Shown here one piece after another: positions 1-5,700 of a stretch of 7,864 nucleotides of DNA. This DNA comes from Actinomycetes bacterium. GTDB lineage: Bacteria > Actinomycetota > Actinomycetes > Actinomycetales > Actinomycetaceae. The number at the start of each line of letters is the position of its first letter. Positions within the stretch are counted from its first letter, which is position 1. The DNA lies in NCBI GenBank assembly GCA_023387755.1, contig JAEWHO010000008.1, forward strand, positions 1 to 7,864, written 5' to 3'. Under the pieces are notes generated by a model, which was not told the DNA's origin, did not search any database, and worked only from the letters and a program-made list of their open reading frames with translations. The position numbers and the translations under genes were made by a program.

Positions 1-24
1 CCGCCACACTACATATCTGTGCGG
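1..24. other. Imperfect hairpin at the window edge
   Basis: Positions 1-8 (CCGCCACA) can pair with 18-24 (TGTGCGG), giving a seven-pair stem with one bulged C and a nine-base loop. No T-run follows (the next bases are GGTTGAGG), so it does not look like a complete intrinsic terminator. It may be part of the 3' untranslated region of a gene to the left. In many actinobacteria rpsA precedes coaE, but nothing of rpsA is visible here. The window cuts the left side, so the stem may be longer than seen. Confidence 0.25.
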
Positions 25-51
25 GGTTGAGGTAACGCTTCGACATTGGTC

Positions 52-79
52 TTTACCATAAGCAAAGACACTGTAAAAT
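52..79 (+). promoter_or_regulatory. Putative coaE promoter giving a leaderless transcript
   Basis: A -35-like TTTACC (52-57) and a -10-like TAAAAT (74-79) are separated by 16 bases. The last base of the -10 element lies seven bases before the A of the coaE ATG at 86, so transcription would start at or next to the start codon. No purine-rich ribosome binding site is present between 60 and 85, which fits a leaderless mRNA. Leaderless genes with TANNNT at this distance are common in actinobacteria. The assignment is by eye and has no experimental support. Confidence 0.5.
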
Positions 80-85
80 GCCCCT

Positions 86-682
86 ATGATTACTCTCGGT
101 CTGACAGGCGGAATCGGTGCCGGTAAATCGACGGCCGCGCAGCGACTGCGTGACCATGGCGCCGTGATTATTGATTACGATCAGCTTGCTCGGGAGGTCG
201 TTGCCCCGGGATCGGAGGGTTTGGCCGCCGTCGTCGAGAGCTTCGGCGATATGGTTGCGCCGGAGGGCGTATTGGACCGTCAGGCCCTGGCCAAACTGGT
301 CTTCTTTGATGAACGGCAACGCACCCGGCTGAACGGCCTGCTCCACCCGCTCATTCGCGACCGAGCTGCGGCCCTGCAAGCCGAAGTTCCCGACGACGCC
401 GTCGTCGTGCATGAAATTGCCCTCCTCGCGGAGACCGACGTCGAGTACGATTTCGATCATATTGCCACCGTGGAAGCCGATATCCAAGAACGCACTCGTC
501 GGCTTGTGGAGGAGCGCGGTATGGACGGTGACGAGGTGCGGGCCCGTATCGATTCCCAGGCGACGCGCGCGCAACGTGAGGCAATTGCGGATACGATCCT
601 GTGTTCTGACGTCCCCTTGGAGGAGTTCTACCAGCAGGTTGATCAGCTCTGGGCGAAACTCACGTCGTCATCACACGGCTAG
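86..682 (+). CDS. coaE: Dephospho-CoA kinase
   Basis: CoaE phosphorylates the 3'-hydroxyl of the ribose of dephospho-CoA with ATP, the final step of coenzyme A synthesis in the cytoplasm. The 198-residue product has the family's usual length. The P-loop GGIGAGKS is at residues 8-15, right after the start, so ATG 86 is the only reasonable start. IDYDQLAREVV (29-39) corresponds to the family's substrate-contacting IDAD-AR segment. GVLDRQALAKLVF (61-73) is the usual 'G-LDR-L-VF' block. HEIALLAE (109-116) replaces the more common VPLL-E motif and keeps the final acidic residue. RIDSQATRAQREAIADTIL (154-172) matches the C-terminal 'R-Q-R-AD-I' lid/CoA region. There is no C-terminal GrpB-like extension of the kind found in some mycobacterial proteins. 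No Shine-Dalgarno sequence is visible, so it may be read from a leaderless mRNA. The stop TAG at 680-682 is followed by a riboswitch and not by a terminator. Confidence 0.96.
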   Translation: MITLGLTGGIGAGKSTAAQRLRDHGAVIIDYDQLAREVVAPGSEGLAAVVESFGDMVAPEGVLDRQALAKLVFFDERQRTRLNGLLHPLIRDRAAALQAEVPDDAVVVHEIALLAETDVEYDFDHIATVEADIQERTRRLVEERGMDGDEVRARIDSQATRAQREAIADTILCSDVPLEEFYQQVDQLWAKLTSSSHG

Positions 683-693
683 TGCGGTAGCAT
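665..693 (+). promoter_or_regulatory. Putative promoter for the riboswitch-terC transcript
   Basis: Overlapping the end of coaE are TCGTCA (665-670, four of six matches to TTGACA) and TAGCAT (688-693, a TANNNT -10), separated by 17 bases. A start about seven bases downstream, near 700, falls next to the 5' strand of the riboswitch P1 helix at 697-701. That is where a short-leader riboswitch transcript would be expected to begin. A start later than 697 would trim part of P1, so the exact start matters. Read-through from coaE is an alternative source of the RNA. Confidence 0.4.
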
Positions 694-696
694 GTC

Positions 697-779
697 CCGG
701 TGAGGGGAGTATTCCCACTTTCGTAGACCCGTCATCACGGTGCCTAAGGGGCGCTCGGGCTACGAGCCCTCCAGACCGG
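697..779 (+). ncRNA. yybP-ykoY manganese riboswitch aptamer
   Basis: This RNA class binds Mn2+ between two conserved loops and turns on genes for Mn2+ exporters. Visible here: P1 CCGGT (697-701) pairs with ACCGG (775-779). The conserved L1 strand GGGGAGTA is at 704-711, and its partner strand ends CCAGACC (771-777). A long stem has TCGTAG-CCC (721-730, with A727 bulged) pairing with GGGCTACGA (757-765), nine pairs. The L3 loop begins CGTCA (730-734), whose UCA forms the metal site in the known structures. A capping hairpin pairs GTGCC (740-744) with GGCGC (750-754) around loop 745-749. Order, spacing and conserved bases all match the class, and the next gene is terC, a standard target. The extra P2 arm seen in some members is absent. 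Not confirmed by a covariance-model search. Confidence 0.85.
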
Positions 780-812
780 CCAGAGTACCGACCGGGCATC
801 ATTAGCGGTGCA

Positions 813-839
813 CAGCACAGCCCTTGCGGGCAGCTGCTG
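813..839 (+). promoter_or_regulatory. GC-rich hairpin in the terC leader
   Basis: CAGCA (813-817) pairs with TGCTG (835-839), C818 with G833, and GCCC (820-823) with GGGC (828-831) around a TTGC loop, with one A-A mismatch and a bulged C834. The stem is strong but is followed by GGGAGGGCGG and not a T-run, so it is not an intrinsic terminator. It probably belongs to the expression platform between the aptamer and the terC start, either as a spacer fold or as part of a Rho- or translation-based switch. Its exact role cannot be read from the sequence. Confidence 0.4.
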
Positions 840-862
840 GGGAGGGCGGAAGAGACCTCGCC

Positions 863-888
863 AGCTTTGTGATCCCTGACGAAAGGCT
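863..888 (+). promoter_or_regulatory. Possible ribosome-binding-site sequestering hairpin of terC
   Basis: The terC Shine-Dalgarno sequence is GAAAGG (881-886), eight bases before the GTG start at 895. AGCTTTGT (863-870) can pair with ACGAAAGGCT (879-888) if G881 and G885 (or G886) are bulged, giving about eight pairs around loop 871-878. This would bury the binding site and give a translational OFF state, which is a common expression platform for yybP-ykoY riboswitches. How Mn2+ binding would open it is not evident, because no clear alternative partner in the aptamer is visible by eye. Confidence 0.4.
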
Positions 889-894
889 CCACCA

Positions 895-1908
895 GTGGGT
901 TCCGCACACCTGTCTGCGACCTTTGAGCTCGTAGCCCTCATCGGCATGTGCGCCGTCATTATTTTCGATCTGCTCTGGGTGGTCCGCCGCCCCCATATCC
1001 CCACCATGCGGGAATGCAGTATCTGGGTGGGGATTTACGTGACTGCCGCGCTTATTTTTGGTGGCGTCCTCGCGTGGGTTGGTAACGCCCAGATTGCTAC
1101 CGAATTCTATGCCGGCTGGCTGACCGAATACTCGCTCAGCGTTGATAACCTCTTCATTTTCGTCATCATCCTCTCCCGCTTCCGCGTGCCGCCGAACCGG
1201 CAGCAGGAGGTGCTGATGATCGGCATCATTATCGCCCTGGTGCTGCGCGCCATCATGATTGTTATCGGTGCGGCCGTTATCGCGCGTTTTTCCTGGGTAT
1301 TCTTCATCTTCGGGCTCTTCCTGATATGGACTGCCATATCCCTCATCCGCTCCCACGGGGAAGATGAGGAGTATAAGGAGAATGGGCTCATCACGCTGCT
1401 GCGTCGTTTCCTGCCGCTGCACGATGAATACGACGGGATGAAACTGCGCACCGTCGTTGACGGTAAGAAACTGTGGACCCCGCTCGTCATTGTGGTCCTT
1501 GCCCTCGGCTCCACCGACCTGCTCTTCGCGCTGGACTCCATTCCCGCGATCTTCGGGCTGACGAAAGACCCGTTCGTCGTCTTTTCCACCAACCTGTTTG
1601 CGCTGATGGGGCTGCGCCAGCTCTATTTTCTGTTGGGCGGGCTCCTCGATCGGCTCGTGTATCTGCCCTACGGTTTGGCAGCGATCCTTGGGTTTATTGG
1701 CGTCAAACTCATTTTGGAGGCACTGCACACCAACTCTCTGCCGTTCATCAACGGTGGTCAGCCGATTGAAGGGGTCCCGCATATCCCGATCCTGGTCTCT
1801 CTCGGCGTGATCATCGGGGTGCTGCTGGTGACGACCGTGGCTTCCCTGCTGGCTTCGCGGTCTGCAAAACACGCTCCGCCACCCTCACTTGCCGACCGCA
1901 ACGAATAG
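895..1908 (+). CDS. TerC-family integral membrane protein, probable Mn2+ exporter
   Basis: TerC/Alx/MeeF proteins of the inner membrane export manganese, in some cases to load secreted metalloenzymes. The 337-residue product has about eight or nine hydrophobic spans, near 11-30, 43-62, 83-95, 107-131, 133-151, 195-212, 228-248, 257-276 and 298-320. Family signatures are EYSLSVDNLFIF (79-90), DLLFALDSIPAIFG (208-221) and FSTNLFALMGLRQLYF (230-245). The acidic residues D84, D208 and D214 are in the positions conserved as likely metal ligands. A charged cytoplasmic loop lies at about 153-193. The GTG at 895 is chosen because GAAAGG sits eight bases upstream and the first span follows directly. 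The manganese riboswitch upstream strongly supports a Mn2+ role over the historical 'tellurium resistance' label. uvrB follows after 39 bases with no terminator, which suggests cotranscription. Confidence 0.93.
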   Translation: MGSAHLSATFELVALIGMCAVIIFDLLWVVRRPHIPTMRECSIWVGIYVTAALIFGGVLAWVGNAQIATEFYAGWLTEYSLSVDNLFIFVIILSRFRVPPNRQQEVLMIGIIIALVLRAIMIVIGAAVIARFSWVFFIFGLFLIWTAISLIRSHGEDEEYKENGLITLLRRFLPLHDEYDGMKLRTVVDGKKLWTPLVIVVLALGSTDLLFALDSIPAIFGLTKDPFVVFSTNLFALMGLRQLYFLLGGLLDRLVYLPYGLAAILGFIGVKLILEALHTNSLPFINGGQPIEGVPHIPILVSLGVIIGVLLVTTVASLLASRSAKHAPPPSLADRNE

Positions 1909-1947
1909 TCGCACAGTGGAAGAGGAGGACCACAACGAGGGGAACCA

Positions 1948-4041
1948 ATGCTTCCAGCAGCCGACATTATTCGCGCCGATGGCCGATTCGAGGTCATCTC
2001 GCCCTTCCAGCCGTCAGGGGATCAGCCGACGGCGATCGCTGAGCTAGCCGCCCGCATTTATGCGGGCGAAAGTGACGTGGTCTTGCTGGGGGCGACCGGG
2101 ACCGGCAAGTCCGCCACCTCTGCGTGGCTGATTGAACAGGTGCAGCGGCCCACCCTGGTGATGGCACCGAATAAAACCCTCGCCGCTCAGCTCGCCGCCG
2201 AACTACGGGAGTTGCTGCCTAATAACGCCGTCGAATACTTCGTTTCCTACTACGACTACTATCAACCTGAAGCCTACGTTCCCCAAACCGATACCTATAT
2301 TGAAAAGGATTCGTCTATTAACGACGAGGTGGAGCGGTTACGGCATAGCGCCACCAACTCACTGCTCACCCGGCGAGATGTGGTGGTCGTAGCCTCGGTG
2401 TCGTGTATCTACGGCCTGGGTACCCCGCAGGAATACGTGGACCGAATGGTCCCGCTACACGTCGGTATGGAGATCGACCGGGACGAACTACTGCGGCGGT
2501 TCGTCCAGATGCAATACACCCGCAATGATCTGGCCTTCACCCGCGGAACCTTCCGGGTGCGTGGAGACACCATCGAGATCATCCCGGTCTACGAGGAATT
2601 AGCGATCCGCATCGAAATGTTCGGCGACGAGATCGATGCCCTCGCAACGTTGCACCCGGTTACCGGAGATGTCATCTCCACCGCCGAGCAGGTCTTCCTC
2701 TTTCCCGCCTCACACTACGTGGCCGGGCCAGAACGTATGGAGCGTGCGATCGCCAGTATTGAAGCGGAACTCGCACACCGGCTTGACGAATTCGAACGTC
2801 AAGGCAAGCTGCTGGAAGCCCAACGGCTGCGCATGCGCACCACCTACGACCTGGAAATGATGCGGACCGTCGGCACATGCGCCGGGATTGAGAACTACTC
2901 GCGCCATATTGACGGGCGCGGCCCGGGCACCCCACCGCACACGCTCCTGGATTACTTCCCCGACGACTTCCTCCTGGTTATCGACGAATCCCACGTAACC
3001 GTCCCGCAGATCGGGGCTATGCACGAGGGGGATGCCTCCCGTAAACGGACCCTGGTCGACCACGGCTTCCGCCTGCCCAGCGCCCTGGACAACCGACCCT
3101 TACGCTGGGACGAGTTCTTGGAGCGGATCGGGCAGACCGTGTACATGTCGGCCACACCCGGACCATATGAGCTTTCGCGCAGCGACGGCGTCGTCGAACA
3201 AATTATTCGCCCCACCGGGCTCGTTGATCCCAAAGTCGTCGTCAAACCCACGCGCGGGCAGATCGATGATCTCCTCGGGGAAATCAACACCCGAGTGGAA
3301 CGCGATGAGCGGGTACTCGTCACCACCCTCACCAAGAAAATGGCGGAGGATCTCACCGACTATCTGCTCGATAAAGGGGTGCGCGTACAATATCTGCATT
3401 CCGATGTGGATACCCTGCGGCGGGTTGAGTTGTTGCGTGAACTGCGGCTGGGGCACTTCGATGTATTGGTGGGGATCAACCTGCTGCGCGAGGGCTTGGA
3501 CTTACCCGAAGTCTCACTCGTGGCAATCCTCGACGCCGATAAAGAAGGCTTCCTGCGCTCGGCAACCTCGCTCATTCAGACGATCGGGCGTGCTGCGCGT
3601 AATGTGACCGGTGAAGTGCATATGTATGCCGATAAGACAACGGCGGCTATGGCCTTTGCAATTGATGAGACAGAACGACGCCGGGCCAAGCAAATAGCGT
3701 ACAACAAGGAACATGGGATCGATCCGCAGCCACTGCGGAAAAAGATCGCGGACGTTACCGATATGCTCGCACGCGAAGAAGTGGATACGGCTGAGCTTCT
3801 CGCGGGAGGATATCGCGGCGCCGGTAGCGGGCCGACTGCGCGCGAGAAAAAAGCGGCCGATCGGCAAGTCCGGCAGCAGCTAGCGGACTCCTCCCAGGCG
3901 GACCTGGTTCGCCTGATCGAGGAACTCAGTGAGCAGATGCGCGGTGCGGCTGCGGAATTGCAGTTCGAGCTGGCGGCACGATTACGGGATGAGATTGCAG
4001 ATTTGAAGAAGGAGCTTAGGCAGATGAGGCAGGCGCAGTGA
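1948..4041 (+). CDS. uvrB: Excinuclease ABC subunit B
   Basis: UvrB is the damage-verifying helicase-like subunit of nucleotide excision repair. It is loaded by UvrA and recruits the nuclease UvrC. The 697-residue product is full length. It shows Walker A GATGTGKS (48-55), the tyrosine-rich beta-hairpin that clamps DNA (FVSYYDYYQPEAYVP, 98-112), SVSCIYGLG (150-158), Walker B DESH (346-349), motif III-like MSATPGPYE (400-408), and helicase motifs V and VI in DVLVGINLLREGLDLPEV (505-522) and QTIGRAARN (544-552). The C-terminal UVR domain that contacts UvrC spans about 651-693 (LIEELSEQM through EIADLKKEL). ATG 1948 has AGGGG (1938-1942) five bases upstream. It follows terC after 39 bases, and its stop TGA overlaps the next start. 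Nothing about the sequence suggests defect or recent transfer. Confidence 0.98.
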   Translation: MLPAADIIRADGRFEVISPFQPSGDQPTAIAELAARIYAGESDVVLLGATGTGKSATSAWLIEQVQRPTLVMAPNKTLAAQLAAELRELLPNNAVEYFVSYYDYYQPEAYVPQTDTYIEKDSSINDEVERLRHSATNSLLTRRDVVVVASVSCIYGLGTPQEYVDRMVPLHVGMEIDRDELLRRFVQMQYTRNDLAFTRGTFRVRGDTIEIIPVYEELAIRIEMFGDEIDALATLHPVTGDVISTAEQVFLFPASHYVAGPERMERAIASIEAELAHRLDEFERQGKLLEAQRLRMRTTYDLEMMRTVGTCAGIENYSRHIDGRGPGTPPHTLLDYFPDDFLLVIDESHVTVPQIGAMHEGDASRKRTLVDHGFRLPSALDNRPLRWDEFLERIGQTVYMSATPGPYELSRSDGVVEQIIRPTGLVDPKVVVKPTRGQIDDLLGEINTRVERDERVLVTTLTKKMAEDLTDYLLDKGVRVQYLHSDVDTLRRVELLRELRLGHFDVLVGINLLREGLDLPEVSLVAILDADKEGFLRSATSLIQTIGRAARNVTGEVHMYADKTTAAMAFAIDETERRRAKQIAYNKEHGIDPQPLRKKIADVTDMLAREEVDTAELLAGGYRGAGSGPTAREKKAADRQVRQQLADSSQADLVRLIEELSEQMRGAAAELQFELAARLRDEIADLKKELRQMRQAQ

Positions 4042-4964
4042 GTGCAGTGTCCACTCGTGGCGTACTGGCATCCCTGATTTCCTCTACGGGATTTGCGACG
4101 CTGGCGTGGTATGCGAGCATTTTATCCCCGCGCTTCACCGGCTGGGAGATCTTCGGCTGGCGGATGGTACTGATCTTTCCCGCGCTGACCATCGCCATGG
4201 TGGTAACCGGGCGGGGCCGGCGGATGGTGGCCTTTATTCGAGACCTCTTTAGCTGCTGGTGGCGTCTGCCCGTGCTAGTTATCAACAGCGCCCTGGTGGC
4301 GGTACAAATGGTGCTGTTTACCTGGGCACCAGGGGCGGGCCACGCCGTCGAATTGTCTCTGGGATACTTTCTCATGCCACTGGTGATGATCCTCATCGGG
4401 CGGGTGGGGTTCCGCGAAACCCTGACCCGCGGACAAGCATTGGCGACGGCACTGGCGGCGACCGGGGTAGGGTACGAGATCATCCGCTCCGGGGGACTGG
4501 GCTGGCCCACCCTGGTAGTGGCGATCGGATACCCTGCCTACTTCGTATCCCGCCGCATGAGCCGGATGGCCAACGCCTCCGCACTGTGGGCAGAAATGGC
4601 CTTAGCGATGCCCCTGGCATTCGTAGTGCTCGGCAACGGGGAGTCTCTCAGCAAAGCTACCGACCCGATTGCGATCCTACTCATCTTGGGGCTGGGGATT
4701 ATCTCCTCCGGCTCCACGGCAATCTACACCGGCGCACAGCTGCTGCTACCGTTCGCGCTCTTCGGGCTGCTGTCGTATCTTGAGCCGGTACTGTTGGCCA
4801 TCGTCGCCTTCGTTATCCTGCGCGAGACCATAACCGTGGCAGAGTTGCCCACGTACGTGTTGATTTGGCTCGCGGTTATGGTACTGGCAGTGGAGGCGGC
4901 CCGGCGGCTCGGCCGACGGCGGCGTCGCCACGATATGTGGTGGCCCGAGATGCACGGCCTATAA
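4038..4964 (+). CDS. EamA/DMT-family transporter, RarD-like
   Basis: This is a drug/metabolite-transporter superfamily membrane protein of 308 residues with about ten hydrophobic spans in two related halves. RarD-type markers are GWEIFGWRMVL (35-45), ELSLGYFLMPL (105-115) in the first half, and the matching GLLSYLEPVLLAIVAF (243-258) with LRET (261-264) in the second. The substrate of RarD proteins is not established. Escherichia coli rarD was linked to chloramphenicol resistance by overexpression only, so no substrate is proposed. The GTG at 4038 overlaps the uvrB TGA in a GTGA, and GAGG (4026-4029) lies eight bases before it, so translation is probably coupled to uvrB. GTG 4047 is a second possible start. 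The C terminus carries a basic cluster (RRLGRRRRR, 289-297), consistent with a cytoplasmic tail. It ends five bases short of the convergent hydrolase gene. Confidence 0.85.
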   Translation: MSAVSTRGVLASLISSTGFATLAWYASILSPRFTGWEIFGWRMVLIFPALTIAMVVTGRGRRMVAFIRDLFSCWWRLPVLVINSALVAVQMVLFTWAPGAGHAVELSLGYFLMPLVMILIGRVGFRETLTRGQALATALAATGVGYEIIRSGGLGWPTLVVAIGYPAYFVSRRMSRMANASALWAEMALAMPLAFVVLGNGESLSKATDPIAILLILGLGIISSGSTAIYTGAQLLLPFALFGLLSYLEPVLLAIVAFVILRETITVAELPTYVLIWLAVMVLAVEAARRLGRRRRRHDMWWPEMHGL

Positions 4965-4969
4965 AACCC

Positions 4970-5608
4970 TCACCAACCTCGCTGCCACCATTGCGCAATG
5001 CTGCCGCGTTCTGCACCGAGGGTCGTCGGTTTGCCATGCCCGGGCAGGATGAGCGTTTCATCAGGCAGGGCAGCAAAAATCTTCTCCTCAACCTGAGATA
5101 GCAGGGTAGTGAAATCCTCCGGGTTGGTGGTCTTACCGACCCCGCCGGGAAACAGAGAATCGCCGGTGATCACGATAGGAGCGCCGCTGGGGTAGCCCTG
5201 CGATGAGCCCGGCCGCAGAATGAGGGCAATCCCACCGGGCGTATGACCGACCAGTTCGATCACGTCCGCCTCAATATCTCCCTGCCGCACCCGATCGCCC
5301 TCGCAGAGAATCTGCTGGGGGACTCCGGTGGCGGCCGAAATCGCATCGGCATCTGCCGCGCCCGACCAGGCCGAGCAGCCGCACTGTTCAATAACGGCTG
5401 CCAGAGCTCCGATATGGTCAGCGTGCCGGTGCGTGGTGATGACCTGGCAGATCCGGCCATCCGCGCAGTGCACCATAATCGCATCCGGCTCAGCAGCGGC
5501 ATCGACGACGACGTAATCACCCCCGCGGTTGCGCAAGAAATAGACGTTATTATCCATACTTCCGACCGCGATGCTGGAAATTGTGACGTTACCGGTGTCA
5601 ATATGCAT
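4970..5608 (-). CDS. Metallo-beta-lactamase-fold hydrolase, glyoxalase II-like
   Basis: A 212-residue cytoplasmic MBL-fold hydrolase. All metal-binding residues of the two-metal site are present: HRHADH at 60-65 (H60, H62, D64, H65), GHTPG with H122, GD with D150, and PGHG with H191. The compact form, without the C-terminal domain of classical glyoxalase II, is like the YcbL-type hydroxyacylglutathione-hydrolase relatives. The substrate cannot be read from the sequence; actinobacteria lack glutathione, so mycothiol or another thioester is a guess. The ATG at 5608 is preferred because the family-typical IAVGSMDNNVYFLR begins close after it. GGGAG lies 11 bases upstream and AGGGG only one base upstream, both poorly spaced. 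An in-frame ATG at 5653 would add 15 residues unlike the family. No signal peptide is seen. It is divergent from the P-type ATPase and convergent with the EamA transporter. Confidence 0.9.
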   Translation of the reverse strand: MHIDTGNVTISSIAVGSMDNNVYFLRNRGGDYVVVDAAAEPDAIMVHCADGRICQVITTHRHADHIGALAAVIEQCGCSAWSGAADADAISAATGVPQQILCEGDRVRQGDIEADVIELVGHTPGGIALILRPGSSQGYPSGAPIVITGDSLFPGGVGKTTNPEDFTTLLSQVEEKIFAALPDETLILPGHGKPTTLGAERGSIAQWWQRGW

Positions 5609-5657
5609 ACCCCTATCGTCTCCCAAAGCTGCAGATGCCGCCCGTCTACTCATACGG

Positions 5658-5684
5658 TCGAATGAATCGAATCTGCCCGCGGGC
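5658..5684. promoter_or_regulatory. Direct repeat and palindrome in the divergent intergenic region
   Basis: TCGAAT occurs at 5658-5663 and again at 5667-5672, a nine-base period. It is followed directly by the perfect 10-base palindrome GCCCGCGGGC (5675-5684), immediately before the -10-like TAGCCT of the ATPase gene. Such elements in a short divergent region could bind a regulator of either gene. In GC-rich DNA a 10-base palindrome can arise by chance, so this is only a candidate operator. Confidence 0.3.
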
Positions 5685-5687
5685 CGC

Positions 5688-5693
5688 TAGCCT
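5688..5693 (+). promoter_or_regulatory. Putative -10 element of the ATPase gene, leaderless start
   Basis: TAGCCT fits the actinobacterial TANNNT pattern and ends eight bases before the A of ATG 5701, so the transcript would begin at or one base from the start codon. No convincing -35 hexamer is seen 16-18 bases upstream. The GGGAGG at 5694-5699 looks like a ribosome binding site but ends one base from the ATG, too close to act as one, which also favours leaderless translation. Confidence 0.35.
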
Positions 5694-5700
5694 GGGAGGT

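Noticed and set aside
670..740. Repeated TCATCAC at the end of coaE (669-675) and in the riboswitch loop (732-738)
   Set aside because: The first copy encodes the Ser-Ser-His end of CoaE and the second is the conserved riboswitch loop. There is no further similarity around them, so it is a coincidence and not a duplicated aptamer.
813..839. Intrinsic terminator between coaE and terC
   Set aside because: The hairpin is strong, but the bases after it are GGGAGGGCGG, with no T-run as an intrinsic terminator would need.
802..1872. A 356-codon open frame on the minus strand opposite terC
   Set aside because: Its product is low-complexity, rich in D, E, Q, H and R, with no domain. It is the mirror of a membrane-protein gene, whose hydrophobic codons read as acidic or polar ones on the opposite strand. 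The plus-strand gene has full family signatures.
4938..4990. Inverted repeat TGGTGGC (4938-4944) and GCCACCA (4984-4990) as a shared terminator of the convergent genes
   Set aside because: The arms are 39 bases apart, only seven bases long, and no T-run is present on either strand. Chance is the simpler explanation.
5606..5653. Longer start of the MBL hydrolase at 5653 (227 residues)
   Set aside because: The extra 15 residues are alanine- and arginine-rich and unlike the family N terminus. They would also take up half of the divergent control region. ATG 5608 fits homologous starts better.
5243..5665. A 140-codon plus-strand open frame across the hydrolase gene
   Set aside because: It is a shadow of the minus-strand MBL gene, which has all metal ligands. 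No ribosome binding site or family resemblance was seen for the plus-strand frame.
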